Shown here: piece after piece, positions 1-10,990 of the stretch
Layout: each line of letters begins with the position of its first letter
Numbering within the stretch: position 1 is the first letter of the stretch
NCBI GenBank assembly: GCA_019279435.1
Contig: JAAALK010000081.1
Span: 59,201,318 to 59,265,317, forward strand
Length of the DNA: 64,000 bases
Direction: 5' to 3'
From: Zizania palustris
Lineage: Eukaryota > Streptophyta > Magnoliopsida > Poales > Poaceae
The notes under the pieces: model-generated
The model's database searches: none
Told to the model about the DNA's origin: nothing
Seen by the model: the letters and a program-made list of their open reading frames with translations, nothing else
Position numbers and translations under genes: made by a program

Positions 1-1773
1 CCCTGCTCAAGGATCGACTTCATCTGAATCGACAGATGAAAGTGAATCGACTGAGGGGAGGCCATCTTCAGAAGTTCCAAGGGCCTCGGAAGAGCCCTCC
101 GGACCTTCGCTAAGCAGGGCTGACCAGAAAGCTTCAAAACTGCTTCCTCTCATAACTCCTTTTTTGGAGGAGAAAACCGGGCTTGGGACTTTGGTTAAAC
201 CTTTGGGTGAAGCCAGTCGCCAAGTCGGGGAAACTGAATTGGTAGCCCGCTTAAGCAGAGTGAAGGGTTCGGAGCTTAACCTTGCTGTGGAAAGAGCAGC
301 TTATCAGGTATAAAGCATCTTCGAACCAATTAGTGAATTACATATGAATAATTTCTTATTTCATTTTTTCTTTTTTCTTAGCAAGCAGTCTTAGCCCGCG
401 CTGCAGCTTTATCGAGCGAAAACGAAATTGCTCAACTTCGGGAAGAGAATGAAACTCTTCAAAGGAATTTTAACTTCTCCGAAGGTCGAGTAGCTCAAAT
501 GGACAATGTAATCTTAGCAGAGCGAAGGGCTAGGCAAAGCTTGGAGGCTGCAAAGAAAGAGCTCGAAGCAGAAAGAATTGTGCTTCGAGCGGAGATTGAA
601 AGACTGCGGACGGAGGATGCTGCGAAGGGCTCCGCACTTATAAGGCTACAAGAAGAGGCTGGCCAACTCCGGACTCAAAAGAATGTTTTGACTACGGAGA
701 ACGCTAGAATCTTCGGAGTTTTGGCTGAAACAACTTCGGCCAAGGATGTGCTTATTGAAGAAAAGGTTAAGTCTGAGAAGGTGGCTTCGGAGGTCATCGA
801 ACAAATGTTAGGTGTCTTGGAGTACTTCGGTACTACTGGATCACTACCTTCGGATGACAATGTAACTCTGCTGCGCCGGCTAAAAAGGATCCAAGGAGCA
901 GCGAAGCAAATGAAAACGGCAGGCATACGTTATGGAGAACTCTCCGGACAAGTGTCTGCCCTTGGAATACTTCGCTACTACGAGGATTTGGGCCGAACAA
1001 TCACTCCGAGCGCAGAGGGCTCTATCATCTTCGACGACGACCGACTTCTAAAACCTTCCGAAGGTGTAGCTGCTGCTTGGCGAGCCTTCCAAACTTCATG
1101 GAGAGCCGAAGGTCGATCTGCGATCAAGGCTTGGATTGATGAAGGCCAACGCCAAAAGCAAGTTCGGAGTCAAGCTTCGAGCAGTCAGCCTCCTCCGGAC
1201 CCGCAGGTTTAGGATTATTTAGGATTTTTTGATTATGTAAAGCTGATGCTTGTAAATATTTATCAATGAAAATCTTGTTTGTCATATTTTTAGGCTTTGC
1301 CTCTTATGGAAGATATCGAAGTGTTAGAGCTTAACAGCGAACTTCGCTCACTGTGGAACACCTTCGAACTTCTAAAGAGTTATAAACGTCCTCGATTCCT
1401 TATCCCTCGAGATGACTCTGGCGTTATTGCGCCCGAAGTAATCAAAGACATATTGTCTTATATTAAAGAGGAAGATAAAGAGAGCGACGCAAACACCTCG
1501 TCTTCTGAAGACACTAATTGGTCCGAAGACGAAGGTGAAGCCCAAAATAAAAGATCTGAAGATCTTAGAAGCTGGGAGAGAAGCCCCGAGCGGCTTCGAA
1601 CTTGGGCCGAACTTCAGCAAGAACAGAAGGATTTTAGAGCTTCGAAGGGGAGGAAGAGAGTTAAACGTAAAGTTCTTAGAACTTCCGATGTTGGAACTAG
1701 TCGTTCCACCCCTAGCTCTCGGGACCGAAGAGGTCTCCGATTCCTTCTTGGTATAGATACCAATTTTTCATAA
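1..1773 (+). CDS. Antisense accessory gene (aORF) of Tat-1, 3' three exons
   Basis: This is a gene on the strand opposite to gag-pol, entered from the left edge. Exon 1 (to 307) is read from base 2. Intron 308-381 (GTATAA...CTTAG, phase 0), exon 382-1206, intron 1207-1293 (87 bp, phase 0) and last exon 1294-1773 join in frame with no stop. The middle exon has a long heptad-rich, Glu/Lys/Arg-rich coiled coil (about codons 20-140 of the exon). The last exon is acidic then basic and ends in RRGLRFLLGIDTNFS. Tat-2 and TatN carry homologues with the same intron phases. The family corresponds to the plant 'putative gypsy type transposon' proteins (Pfam Transposase_28, from memory); its function is unknown. 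The N-terminal exons are off-window. Confidence 0.75.
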
Positions 1774-2763
1774 TGTAATCTGTAAACACATATGTTTCAA
1801 TAATGAATGCCGATTTAAAATTGTCTCCATATTTACTAGCCCCTCTTTGGGTATAAGCAACTTCGAACTATATTCGAAGATGGTTATGTGCAAAGAAAAA
1901 CTTCGGAGTACAATTTTTTGGGGGTTCGGAGCCCCTCTGTCATTTTTAAAGATCTTTTGAAATCTTTATGAGATGTCTTCGACTATTTGTAGTCAGAAGA
2001 ATGGTAACTTGGTACCTTTGTTTATTTCATGAAAGAAATCAATTGAGATAACTCCCAGGACACTTTAGTGCCTTAAAAAATTTGTCACTTTGGACGCATA
2101 TGAACAGTCATTCGAAGCTCATGGCTTAAATGCTGTTTTGCTTTAGCCACCTTCGGCTGTTTTTTGCAGAAATCTACCAGCCGGAGCTTGGATTTCGCAG
2201 AAATTGTAGCCACCTTCGGCTATTTTTTGCAGAAGTCTACCAGCCGGAGCTTGGACTTCTCAGAATTTGGCCACTTGGGCTCTTTTTTGCAGAAGTCTAC
2301 CAGCCGGAGCTTGGACTTCGCAGAATTTGGCCACTTGGGCTCTTTTTTGCAGAAGTCTACCAGCCGGAGCTTGGACTTCGCAGAATTTGGCCACCTTCGG
2401 CTCTTTTTACGGAAGTCTGACAAGCTGCAGCTTGGACTCCGCAGATTTTGGCCACCTTCGGCTCTTTTTACGGAAGTCTACCAGCCGAAGCTTGGACTCC
2501 GTAGAATGTGGTATTGGCTCTTTTACGGATGCCTACAAGGTATCAGCTTGGGCTCCGGATGGATTTCAGCCACCACGCCGGAGGCTTCGACTTTATGGGT
2601 ACGAAGTCCGGAAATACCTCCCAGCTTGATAACACTTCCCTCTCGATCGACTTCCGTCCCAGCGCGTCCGCTCGGGAGACTAGGAGTGTCAAGGGGAAGG
2701 TTAAACCACCGGGTGTATGCTTTATTAATTTAGAGGTGATTACAAGCGAATTACAAGGAGCCC
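1774..2763. other. Spacer between convergent gag-pol and aORF of Tat-1
   Basis: About 1 kb separates the ends of two convergent reading frames. It holds a 3' AT-rich part (1774-2130), then the 60-bp repeat array described separately, then a short unique stretch up to the gag-pol stop. The same spacer occurs in Tat-2 (44712-45637). Open frames through the repeats exist only because the period is a multiple of three. Confidence 0.7.
2145..2515 (+). repeat. 60-bp tandem repeat, about 6 units
   Basis: The period is exactly 60 bp for most units: the segment beginning AGAAGTCTACCAGCC recurs at 2231, 2291 and 2351, with diverged copies near 2168, 2411 and 2471. Each unit holds a pyrimidine-rich tract (CTCTTTTTTGCAG) that looks like a 3' splice site on the plus strand. 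Tat-2 carries an array of the same period in the same location. Confidence 0.9.
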
Positions 2764-5700
2764 TTACGCGAAGTATCGCTTTAGGTGCTCCGCATGCCAA
2801 GTGTGCGCTAACTCTTCACCTTCTAAATTAGCTAATTTAAATGAACCAGGGCGCCCCGAGCGGACGATTAGATATGGACCTTCCCATTTATTGCCTAACT
2901 TCCCTGGTGCTATAATGCTTCGTAGAACAAGATGACCCGGTCTTAACTCGCTGAGCTTAACCTTCGGGTCATACCAAGTCTTCGTCTGCTGATGATACTT
3001 TGATAAATTGGCTACAGCTCGAAGCCTTGTTTCTTCTGACAAATCTAACGAAGCTTGTCTTTCTTCTTCGATGTCTGGTTCGGTGCTGCGAAATGATCCT
3101 CCTTTGAGCTCCGTTGGAGTCATAGCTTCATCTCCGAATAGTAGTCTGAACGGAGTAAAACCTGTGGACCTTGTTTGCGTAGTCCGAATGGACCACAGAA
3201 TCTTCGGAAGTTCTTCGGTCCACAGTCCCTTTGATAATCCTACTATTCTTCGATTTAGCCCTGATAGAATATTTCCATTGGCTCGCTCAACTGCTCCATT
3301 TGACTGAGGATGTCTCACTGCAGCAAAACATAGTTGAATGCCTAGGTCCTCGCAAAACTTCCTGAAGGGTTCTGCATCGAACTGTGTTCCATTATCAACT
3401 GTGAGATATCTAGGCACTCCGAACCGGCAAATAATGTTTTTCCAGAAGAATTTCTGTACATTATTCGAAGTGATAGCTGTTAAGGGTTCTGCTTCCACCC
3501 ATTTAGAGAAATATTCAATAGCTACCACTGCGAACTTCAGATTTCCCTTTGCTAACGGAAAGGGACCAATTAGATCCATACCCCATCTGGCCATAGGCCA
3601 TACCGGAGCAATGACTTGAAGAGCTGTTGGTGGGCGATGACTCCGTCGACCCATCCACTGGCATCCTTGACAAGTGCGGACCAAGCTCTCCGCATCAGCT
3701 GTTATTGTGGGCCAATAAAGCCCCTGGCGAAGTGTTTTTCCTGCCAGAGCTCTAGGGGCTAAATGACTTCCACAAAGGCCTTCGTGAATTTCTCGAAGAA
3801 TTTCTTGGCCTTCGGCTTGAGATATACATCGGAGTAGAGGGGAACATACTCCGGCCTTGTATAATATACCGTTGATTAACTGATAGTTTCTTGCTCTGAG
3901 CTTTAATCTTGACAATTGGGGCTCTTCGGGCAAATTCATTCCTCCTTGCAAGAGTTCTATGATTGAATCTTTCCAATCTGCACTAGGAATGCAGAGAATC
4001 TCTGCAGAAGCGACTTGTGGCACCGAAGGTATATTGAGCTCCTCATAGAAAGCTTCGTCAGGCACATCCACAGCTCCGGCAGCAGCCTTCGCTAAAATGT
4101 CCGCTTGCACGTTTTCAGCTCTTGGTATACTCCGAATGGAAATACCCTTGAAATGTGCTTCGACCTTGCGAATTTCTTCTAAGTACTTTGCAAGCTGCGG
4201 ATGTCGGACTTGAAAACTTTTGTCTACGTGCCCTGCTACTATCTGAGAATCTGTTTTTATAATTATCCTTGTAGCCCCTAGAGCACGTGCTTTCCGGAGT
4301 CCCAATAATATTCCTTCGTACTCCGCTATATTATTGGTAGACTTAAAGTTGAGTCTTGCGGAGTACATTGCTCTTTGACCTGACGGAGAAATTAATACTG
4401 CCCCAATACCTGCTCCGGGTGCTTGGAAAGCCCCATCGGAGTAAATAGTCCATACTCCGTCATCTGATTTCTCTGGAGTCAACTTCGCAGGTGGAGTCCA
4501 CTCTGCTACGAAGTCTGCTAGGACTTGGGATTTGATAGCTGTCCTTGCCAGGAAAGATATGCCGAAGGGTGCTAGTTCTACTGCCCACTTTCCAATTCTT
4601 CCAGTGGAATCTTTGCTTCGGAGCATATCTCCTAAAGGATACGAAGTTGGTACAATTACATTATGAGCCAAAAAATAATGTCTTAGCTTCCTCGAAGCCA
4701 TTATCAGAGCATAAACGAACTTCTCAAGTTCGGAGTATCTTGTCTTCGCTCCTGACAATGCTTCGGATACAAAATAGACAGGATTTTGGACCAACTTCCC
4801 ATTGATATCAGCTTCTCTGACAAGGACTGCGCTGACTGCTGAACCTGTGGCTGCAAGATACAGAAGTAGGGTTTCGTCCGCAATAGGCACCGTAAGTGTA
4901 GCAAGATTGCTGAGATAATCTTTAATATCTTCGAAGCTTTTCTGACACTCCGGTGTCCATGCAAAATCTTCGGACCCTTTCAAAGCTTTAAAGATTGGCA
5001 AGCTCCTCTCCGCAGACCTTGATAAAAACCTGCTAAGTGCGGCTAGACGTCCGGTCAGCTTTTGCACTTGCTTTACATTCTCGGGAGGAGCCATCTTCTG
5101 CAGCGCAGTTATTTGAGTAGGGCTAGCTTCAATTCCCCTACTTGAAACTAAGTACCCTAACAACTTTCCAGCCTTAGCTCCGAATATACATTTTTCGGGG
5201 TTAAGGCGGATCCCACATGCCCGAAGGCTATTGAATGTTTCTGCTAAGTCTAGGCTATGTTGGTGCTTTAAAGCACTCTTTATTACAATATCATCCATAT
5301 AGGCCTCCACATTGCGACCTAGTTGATGACCTAGAGCCTTAGCAACTAATCTTGAAAAAGTAGCCCCGGCATTTCTTAGGCCGAAGGGCATTCTTACATA
5401 GCAGAAGACTCCCGAAGGAGTTACAAAGCTCGTCTTGATTTCATCTTCGCGCTTCAACCATATTTGATGATAGCCGGAATATGCGTCAAGGAAGCTTAGT
5501 AACTCCGAACCTGCAGTGGAGTCAACTAGTTGATCAATTCGGGGCATGGGGTAGGGGTCACGTGGGCACGCTTTATTCAATGATGTGAAATCAATGCACA
5601 TGCGCCACTTTCCGGAGGATTTCTTCCTGACGAAGACTGGGTTGGCTAACCACTCTGTATGGGCCACTTCTCTGATAATCCCAGCCTTCAACAGTTTCTC

Positions 5701-8160
5701 AACTTCGTCCTTAGCTAGAGCAGCTCTCTCTGCGGACATCTTCCGGAGCCCTTGTCGAACAGGCCGGGCCTTCGGGTTTACAAGCAAGCTGTGCTCAATA
5801 ATATCCCGATCGACTCCGGTGATATCTTCGTCAGACCAAGCGAAGACATCCAAATTTTCTTCTACGACCTTTTCCAAGGAAGTTGCAACTTCGGGAGGTA
5901 AATCTTTACCAAATTGAAAAGTGTATTCTTTACCATCTTTGACAATGACCTTCGTTGCAATCTCTCCTTCGGGACTTGGTCTTGGAAATGACTTCTTCGA
6001 AGCTTCGGAGGAGGCTGAAAAAATTTCTCCATTATCTTGGACACTGTTTACTTGCCTCGGATCAAGAGGAGGACCATGACCATATTCTGCTCTCCGAGCT
6101 ATGGCTTGATCTCCGAAGATTGTCAGAACTCCCGATTGTGTGGGCATCTTGATGCACAAGTAATTGTGATGCGCCACAGCTCCGAACTGATTCAACATGC
6201 CTCGCCCAAAGATAACATTATAAGCATACGGGGCATCTACCACATCAAAGATAACTTCCTCAGTTCGGGCTAGTAAACCTTCTCCGAAGGTTACTTCCAG
6301 GCCTATCTGGCCAAGTGCATCTAGCGGAGGTCCTGCGAAGCCTTGCAGAGGACGAGCCGCTGGGACGAGATGCTTCCGGGAAATGCATAACTGATCGAAG
6401 GCTTGCACAAATATGATATCTGCCGAGCTACCTCCGTCAATTAGCACCCTTCGGACTTCTGTTCCTGCAATATCAGCGGTAATAACCAATGGATCTGCAT
6501 GCGGGAACTTGATACCAGCTGCATCCTCCGCAGAGAAAGATATTGGAACATGAGACCACTCCGGCATTGCAGCTGCAGATGACGAAGTCCCAATGTGGCC
6601 TACTTCTCGAACGTACTCTCTTCGCTGCCTCTTGGACATGCTTCCGAGGGTACCTCCTCCGGAGATAGGGAGAACTACTCTCTTCCCTCTATCTTGCCCT
6701 TCTTCTTGCTTCGGAGGTGGCATAACATTGGCCACCGGAGGATGCCTTGCAGCATCTAAATTTTCTATCCGCGCCACAGCCTGGACCGGCTCCGAGCGCA
6801 CTGCTGCTGCTGGACTTCGGTCGGTACTACCTCGACCCGAAGTTCTCTCCAAGTATTCTCCCCGAAGGGTAAGAATAGCCTTGCAGGTGTCAGTTGCATG
6901 GCTTCGATTCTCTCCATGAATACAGCAAAAAAGGGTCTGGCCTTTGCCAGCCGTTTTCCCTGGCGGCCTCCAGCCGCTGGACTTGTTCCCCGCAGGCTGT
7001 GGAGCTCTTGGTGCAAACTTCTGTGGGGGTGCAATGTTTAAGACTTCAGAGCGAGGGTGCTTTTGCCCTCTTCTTCTATCATGTTGCACTTCGGGGACTG
7101 GCTCTTGCGGCGGAGCCGAAGTCTTCACTTCTGCTTTAACTTCTGTCAACACTGTCGAAGTAGCAGTAGTCCTCCGAAGCCAACCTTCTTCCGACTTCGA
7201 ATACTCCTCGAAGTACGACATCAACTGTGATACTGTGGTGATGCTCTTCCGATGCAATTTATCCAGAAGGCCTTTATGACTGACGCCTTCCCGAGCCGCA
7301 TCAACCACCGAGGATGTGGACAGCCCCCGAATTTGCGACTTCGTGTGAGCGAAGCGCTTGAAGTACTGCCTCAATGTTTCTCCGGGGAGCTGTTTCACTT
7401 GGAAAAGGCTTCCTGTCGACATGGGGGGCACGAAGGTGCCCTGAAAGTTACTTATGAACTTCCTCTTTAACTGTGACCAAGAAATGATTGATCCTGGCTT
7501 TAAAGACCAGAACCATCGCAACGCCACTCCTTGAAGAGCTAACGGGAAGCACTTCGCCATAGTCTCTCTGTCTCCGCCGCTAGCCTCAATCGCTAGGGCA
7601 TAAGAACGCACAAACTCACTGGGATCTTCGTCTCCAGCATACTTGCAGAGCTTCGAAGTTTTAAACTTCGGATTGAAGCGAATCTTCTGAAGCTCAGGAT
7701 GCAATGGAGATTCATCGTCGTAAGAGGCGTTCTCCGGGGCTTCGGGATAGTCAAGATCGTCGTCTTCGTGCACTTCGGGGATAGCTGGGGTGGCTTGAGG
7801 GCGAAGCCTGTTCGCAGCCTCCTGTCGCCACCTCGCTACCTCGGCTTGAAGATTGGCCATTTGAGTGGCCATGTCTCCAAGGCTATCTTCGTCTCCTCCG
7901 GAAGGACCTTCCGGGTCTTGAGAACTGGTATGATCAGTTCGAATCGGAATGGAGGGTGGCAGAGTGGCTCCGGGTGGTCGGAGTGTGGAAGGAGTTGGTG
8001 GAGAGGTTTCGTATCCTCGAGGGATAGAAGCCCCTTGCGGAGTTTGAGGTGGAGGGATAGTCGAAGACCCTCCGACTTCGACTGTGTCGAAGGGTATCTC
8101 TCCGGAGATCCGAGAGGACCTCCGAGTGGGATTGCGAGGTGCGCTCCGCTTAGGAGGCAT
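2764..8160 (-). CDS. gag-pol: Tat-type gag-pol polyprotein, intact (1798 aa)
   Basis: This is the replication polyprotein of Tat-1. The start codon lies 42 bp past the PBS, and Tat-2 starts at the same place. Domains in order: retrotransposon gag about 160-330; a Cys/His motif FCCIHGENRSHATDTC at 411-426 in place of a canonical CCHC knuckle; aspartic protease with DGGS near 575-578; reverse transcriptase about 800-1000 with YMDD at 954-957; a first RNase H-like segment about 1065-1215 whose usual first catalytic Asp region reads YLAAT; a second RNase H about 1237-1360 with acidic residues near D1242, E1280, D1304 and D1354; integrase with H1459, H1465, C1497 and C1500 and catalytic D1529, D1589, E1625 (D-35-E). 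The two RNase H segments are typical of Tat/Ogre elements. No chromodomain is visible. No frameshift or internal stop was seen. Confidence 0.95.
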   Translation of the reverse strand: MPPKRSAPRNPTRRSSRISGEIPFDTVEVGGSSTIPPPQTPQGASIPRGYETSPPTPSTLRPPGATLPPSIPIRTDHTSSQDPEGPSGGDEDSLGDMATQMANLQAEVARWRQEAANRLRPQATPAIPEVHEDDDLDYPEAPENASYDDESPLHPELQKIRFNPKFKTSKLCKYAGDEDPSEFVRSYALAIEASGGDRETMAKCFPLALQGVALRWFWSLKPGSIISWSQLKRKFISNFQGTFVPPMSTGSLFQVKQLPGETLRQYFKRFAHTKSQIRGLSTSSVVDAAREGVSHKGLLDKLHRKSITTVSQLMSYFEEYSKSEEGWLRRTTATSTVLTEVKAEVKTSAPPQEPVPEVQHDRRRGQKHPRSEVLNIAPPQKFAPRAPQPAGNKSSGWRPPGKTAGKGQTLFCCIHGENRSHATDTCKAILTLRGEYLERTSGRGSTDRSPAAAVRSEPVQAVARIENLDAARHPPVANVMPPPKQEEGQDRGKRVVLPISGGGTLGSMSKRQRREYVREVGHIGTSSSAAAMPEWSHVPISFSAEDAAGIKFPHADPLVITADIAGTEVRRVLIDGGSSADIIFVQAFDQLCISRKHLVPAARPLQGFAGPPLDALGQIGLEVTFGEGLLARTEEVIFDVVDAPYAYNVIFGRGMLNQFGAVAHHNYLCIKMPTQSGVLTIFGDQAIARRAEYGHGPPLDPRQVNSVQDNGEIFSASSEASKKSFPRPSPEGEIATKVIVKDGKEYTFQFGKDLPPEVATSLEKVVEENLDVFAWSDEDITGVDRDIIEHSLLVNPKARPVRQGLRKMSAERAALAKDEVEKLLKAGIIREVAHTEWLANPVFVRKKSSGKWRMCIDFTSLNKACPRDPYPMPRIDQLVDSTAGSELLSFLDAYSGYHQIWLKREDEIKTSFVTPSGVFCYVRMPFGLRNAGATFSRLVAKALGHQLGRNVEAYMDDIVIKSALKHQHSLDLAETFNSLRACGIRLNPEKCIFGAKAGKLLGYLVSSRGIEASPTQITALQKMAPPENVKQVQKLTGRLAALSRFLSRSAERSLPIFKALKGSEDFAWTPECQKSFEDIKDYLSNLATLTVPIADETLLLYLAATGSAVSAVLVREADINGKLVQNPVYFVSEALSGAKTRYSELEKFVYALIMASRKLRHYFLAHNVIVPTSYPLGDMLRSKDSTGRIGKWAVELAPFGISFLARTAIKSQVLADFVAEWTPPAKLTPEKSDDGVWTIYSDGAFQAPGAGIGAVLISPSGQRAMYSARLNFKSTNNIAEYEGILLGLRKARALGATRIIIKTDSQIVAGHVDKSFQVRHPQLAKYLEEIRKVEAHFKGISIRSIPRAENVQADILAKAAAGAVDVPDEAFYEELNIPSVPQVASAEILCIPSADWKDSIIELLQGGMNLPEEPQLSRLKLRARNYQLINGILYKAGVCSPLLRCISQAEGQEILREIHEGLCGSHLAPRALAGKTLRQGLYWPTITADAESLVRTCQGCQWMGRRSHRPPTALQVIAPVWPMARWGMDLIGPFPLAKGNLKFAVVAIEYFSKWVEAEPLTAITSNNVQKFFWKNIICRFGVPRYLTVDNGTQFDAEPFRKFCEDLGIQLCFAAVRHPQSNGAVERANGNILSGLNRRIVGLSKGLWTEELPKILWSIRTTQTRSTGFTPFRLLFGDEAMTPTELKGGSFRSTEPDIEEERQASLDLSEETRLRAVANLSKYHQQTKTWYDPKVKLSELRPGHLVLRSIIAPGKLGNKWEGPYLIVRSGRPGSFKLANLEGEELAHTWHAEHLKRYFA

Positions 8161-8202
8161 GATGCAAGAAGTTGGTAGAGAACGAAGTTTTTTGGACTAA
8201 GT

Positions 8203-8220
8203 TCCCCACGGACGGCGCCA
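8203..8220 (-). other. Primer-binding site of Tat-1
   Basis: On the minus strand it reads TGGCGCCGTCCGTGGGGA, 2 nt inside the 5' LTR. The same 18 bases follow the 5' LTRs of Tat-2 (31201-31218) and TatN (39491-39508). Its first nine bases match the complement of a tRNA-Asp 3' end as I recall it; the rest does not, so the priming tRNA is left open. Confidence 0.85.
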
Positions 8221-8222
8221 AC

Positions 8223-8717
8223 TGTTGGCGTAAAAGATTACGCTAACAGGTTTCTGTAGAAAAGAAACTAACAAACGAAGTGTTTGCGAAGCAAACTATT
8301 CTAAGCCTCCGAAAGGATAATAACTTAGAATAGTTCGAAAGTGTGTATTAATTCACTTGTCATCGGTCCCTATTACAGGGTGAAATGGGGGGTATTTATA
8401 GGCCTAAACATTAAGGAAAAGACCTATTTACCCCTCTATTACAACCGACATTAAGGAAACTATTCGGTTTCCTTAATAGGGCTAAAATGGTAAAAGACTA
8501 ATCTAATAGGATAGAAGATAAGTCTTCCATCTTAGCTGGCAGAAAAGATCCTGAAAAGCTTTGGTTCGAAGACATACTTCGAACCAGTGTCTGTCTTCGG
8601 GCTTCGAACCAGGTTCCGAGCATCTTCGAAGAAGGTCTTCGAACAATCTTCGAAGTAGTTGGCTGTCTTCATGCTGCTTTAGCAATAACCCCGGAGATGA
8701 GATATTTTCCCCCAACA
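8223..8717 (-). repeat. 5' LTR of Tat-1 (495 bp)
   Basis: On the minus strand it begins TGTTGGGGGAAAATATC and ends TTACGCCAACA, the same termini and nearly the same length as the Tat-2 LTRs (494 and 495 bp). The U3 part is rich in TTCGAA-centred palindromes. Confidence 0.93.
8393..8400 (-). promoter_or_regulatory. TATA box of the Tat-1 LTR promoter
   Basis: TATAAATA on the minus strand, preceded by GGCC. The same CCTATAAATA sits at the matching place in Tat-2 (31022-31029 and 50059-50066). Confidence 0.7.
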
Positions 8718-9392
8718 ATAAGATAGACTGCTTAAACTTGCTGCTAAAGAACAAAAAGAACAAAAGCTTAAAATTGAATCACTTTCTACTGAACTTTCTT
8801 TGTTGAAGTCTAAATCTAAAACTGCTGAGTGTGAGTCATGTCTTGTCGTGATGGATGAACTTGCTTAGTTGCGTCTGATTCATGCTCAAAACATTGAAAA
8901 ACTTGAAAATGTTCAGAAGCAACTCTTGGTGGTGGAGTCTAGTCCTGGTGCCATCGATGAATGCTTAAACTACACCTTATTGATTGAAAGCATTAGTCTG
9001 AAAGATAAGCATATCGATGAGCTTAAGGTTAGATTGGAGAGTGCTGAGTGTTCTAAGGATGTGCAGCTGGCGTGTCCCACTTGCATCACCCTTAAGGACC
9101 AACTCAGCTTTGCTCAAGAGCAAGTAGAAAAACTGAAGTGTGAGAATGATTTCTGCTTTCCATGGTAGACAAATGCACTGAAGGGAAAATGGATTTGCTT
9201 TTGGATAAAACAAAAATGTGCGCTGACAGGGCAGGGTTAGCTCTTGGGTTAGGTTATGAGAGGACTTCATCTAGTACCCCGAGCCAAACTGTGTTCACTC
9301 TACCTACTACCCTTGAGAAAGAGAGAGCCTAGTTAGACACACCTCAAAAAGCCAAAAATCCTACCCAACCCAAAAAAATAATCATTTCACCA
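8718..9392 (+). pseudogene. CopA, left part: SIRE-like copia gag, coiled-coil region
   Basis: From 8725 a frame encodes a Leu/Lys/Glu heptad coiled coil containing ACPTCITLKDQL, the style of the N-terminal gag of grass SIRE/Maximus copia elements. It is broken by a TAG at 8866-8868, a frameshift near 9150 (after CENDF) and a TAG near 9330. The frame continues to 9392 and then, after removal of SoloB and its nested contents, runs directly into the zinc-knuckle part at 51226. This is the oldest layer visible in the nest. Confidence 0.7.
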
Positions 9393-10990
9393 TGTGGGAT
9401 CGGAATGGCCACTAGGGGGGGTGAATAGGCGCCTCAACACTTTCTTTCGAATGTGATGGACTAATCAAATCACCCAACGCACCTCTAAAAATTAAGTTTC
9501 AAGTTTTAATCCAATCAGTACAACAATTGAGCTCTACTAGATTGAAAATCACAAATCAGCGTAGTTTGTAAATTGTTTGATCGACAAATATCAAAACATT
9601 CACACAAGGATTCAAATGAAATTTGTACTAGGGAATCAGCTTAAAACATCAACGTTTCAGAAACCCTCTAGACGATGAATAGTAACAGTAACTTTTAGAA
9701 ATATTCAGAATTCAGGTTTTGGTTCAATTTGCAAACTTCAATTTCAGAACATATTTACTTTCAGCACATCAATCCTCTAATAGTTTCAGATTTGTTCAGA
9801 TTTCAGTTAATACAGAAACTGATATTACAAAATGAGAATACTCAACAAAGTATATCTGAATTTTAACCAATATGAATCAACAGTGAAAACTTGCATTCAA
9901 ATCTTGATCACAGACTGAAATTTGAATGAATTCCAATTTTTATTAGAGCATTCACATAAAAGATACTGCAGACACAAATCAGTACTGTTACTATTTCAGG
10001 AACCTACAAAGAGCATGTTTAAGTATTGAATCACTGATAACAGAATTATATTTCTGATTCAAATACTCAAACAACTGAAACTGTCCAAACTAAACTGACT
10101 ACACTTTGAAACAATTTATTATACAACAACTGAAAACTAGAAGCAGTAAAACATGAAACAATTCTGAAAATATAATATATTTCTAACTCAGAATAGGAAC
10201 TCCATTTTAATATAGACTACAAAACTAACACTTTCAAATAGAGAGAATTTACAGAACAGAAACTAAAACTAGACCTCAAAAACAAACTTGACTCAGTTGT
10301 GACACTAAATAGTCTAGCTCTTGATCAAAAATGATTCAGACTGAAAAGCAACAAATTATGTTTCATATAGAGAATTGCAGCACTATTCCATTCTTATCTA
10401 CAACTTTTAATCTATCAGAATTACATTCAAAACACAAGGACTCACAGCTATTCTGATCAAGACAAGCAGTAATAGAGAAAAACAGAAAACTCAGAACAGA
10501 ACAGAACAGCTAACTGATAAATTTCTAATCACAGAACCTGAATACTCATTCATAAGAAGATCTGAAGTGTTCATTTTAGATTAACACACAAGATCAACCC
10601 AACCAAATCAGTTCTGAGATGGAGAAGATGACTTTACAGAATGAACTTGAAATAAGAATGAAAGATTGAACTTAAACAGACTAGAACTGAAACTAGTTGC
10701 AATTTCAATCCAACAATTTATCAAACAGCCTTGCTCAGGATTTGTCCACTCACAACCAGTCAATCACACATATATGAATCAAAACTGAACAAAAAAGACA
10801 CATGATGAACTGAGATCAAATATATTCAGTGTTCAAATCATGAAATTCATGTGAAAACTGAAATGGTTCAAGGGTCAAAACTATTCAGCATGTATATCAT
10901 TCATATCCAGACGAAATCACACAAGGAAACAATCCAGAATATCAAGAAATCTTCAGAGGATTCGATGAAGACCTCACATAATCAGGCGCT

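Larger units (their letters stand above)
1..8717 (-). mobile_element. Tat-1: Ty3/gypsy Tat-type LTR retrotransposon, 3' end off-window
   Basis: Minus-strand element. Its 5' LTR is at 8223-8717, the PBS at 8203-8220, gag-pol at 8160-2764, then a spacer with 60-bp repeats, and finally an antisense gene on the plus strand at 1-1773. The 3' LTR lies left of base 1. The order matches Tat-2 (30705-50236) feature for feature. It sits in the gag of the copia fragment CopA; the bases after the LTR (ataag, 8718-8722) would be one copy of the target-site duplication, and the other copy is off-window. The single uninterrupted gag-pol frame suggests a young copy that could encode all its own functions. 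Confidence 0.9.

Noticed and set aside
2130..2733. Overlapping plus-strand ORFs through the 60-bp repeats (such as repeated EVYQPELG)
   Set aside because: The period is a multiple of three, so frames stay open by arithmetic. The Tat-2 array does not conserve the peptide.
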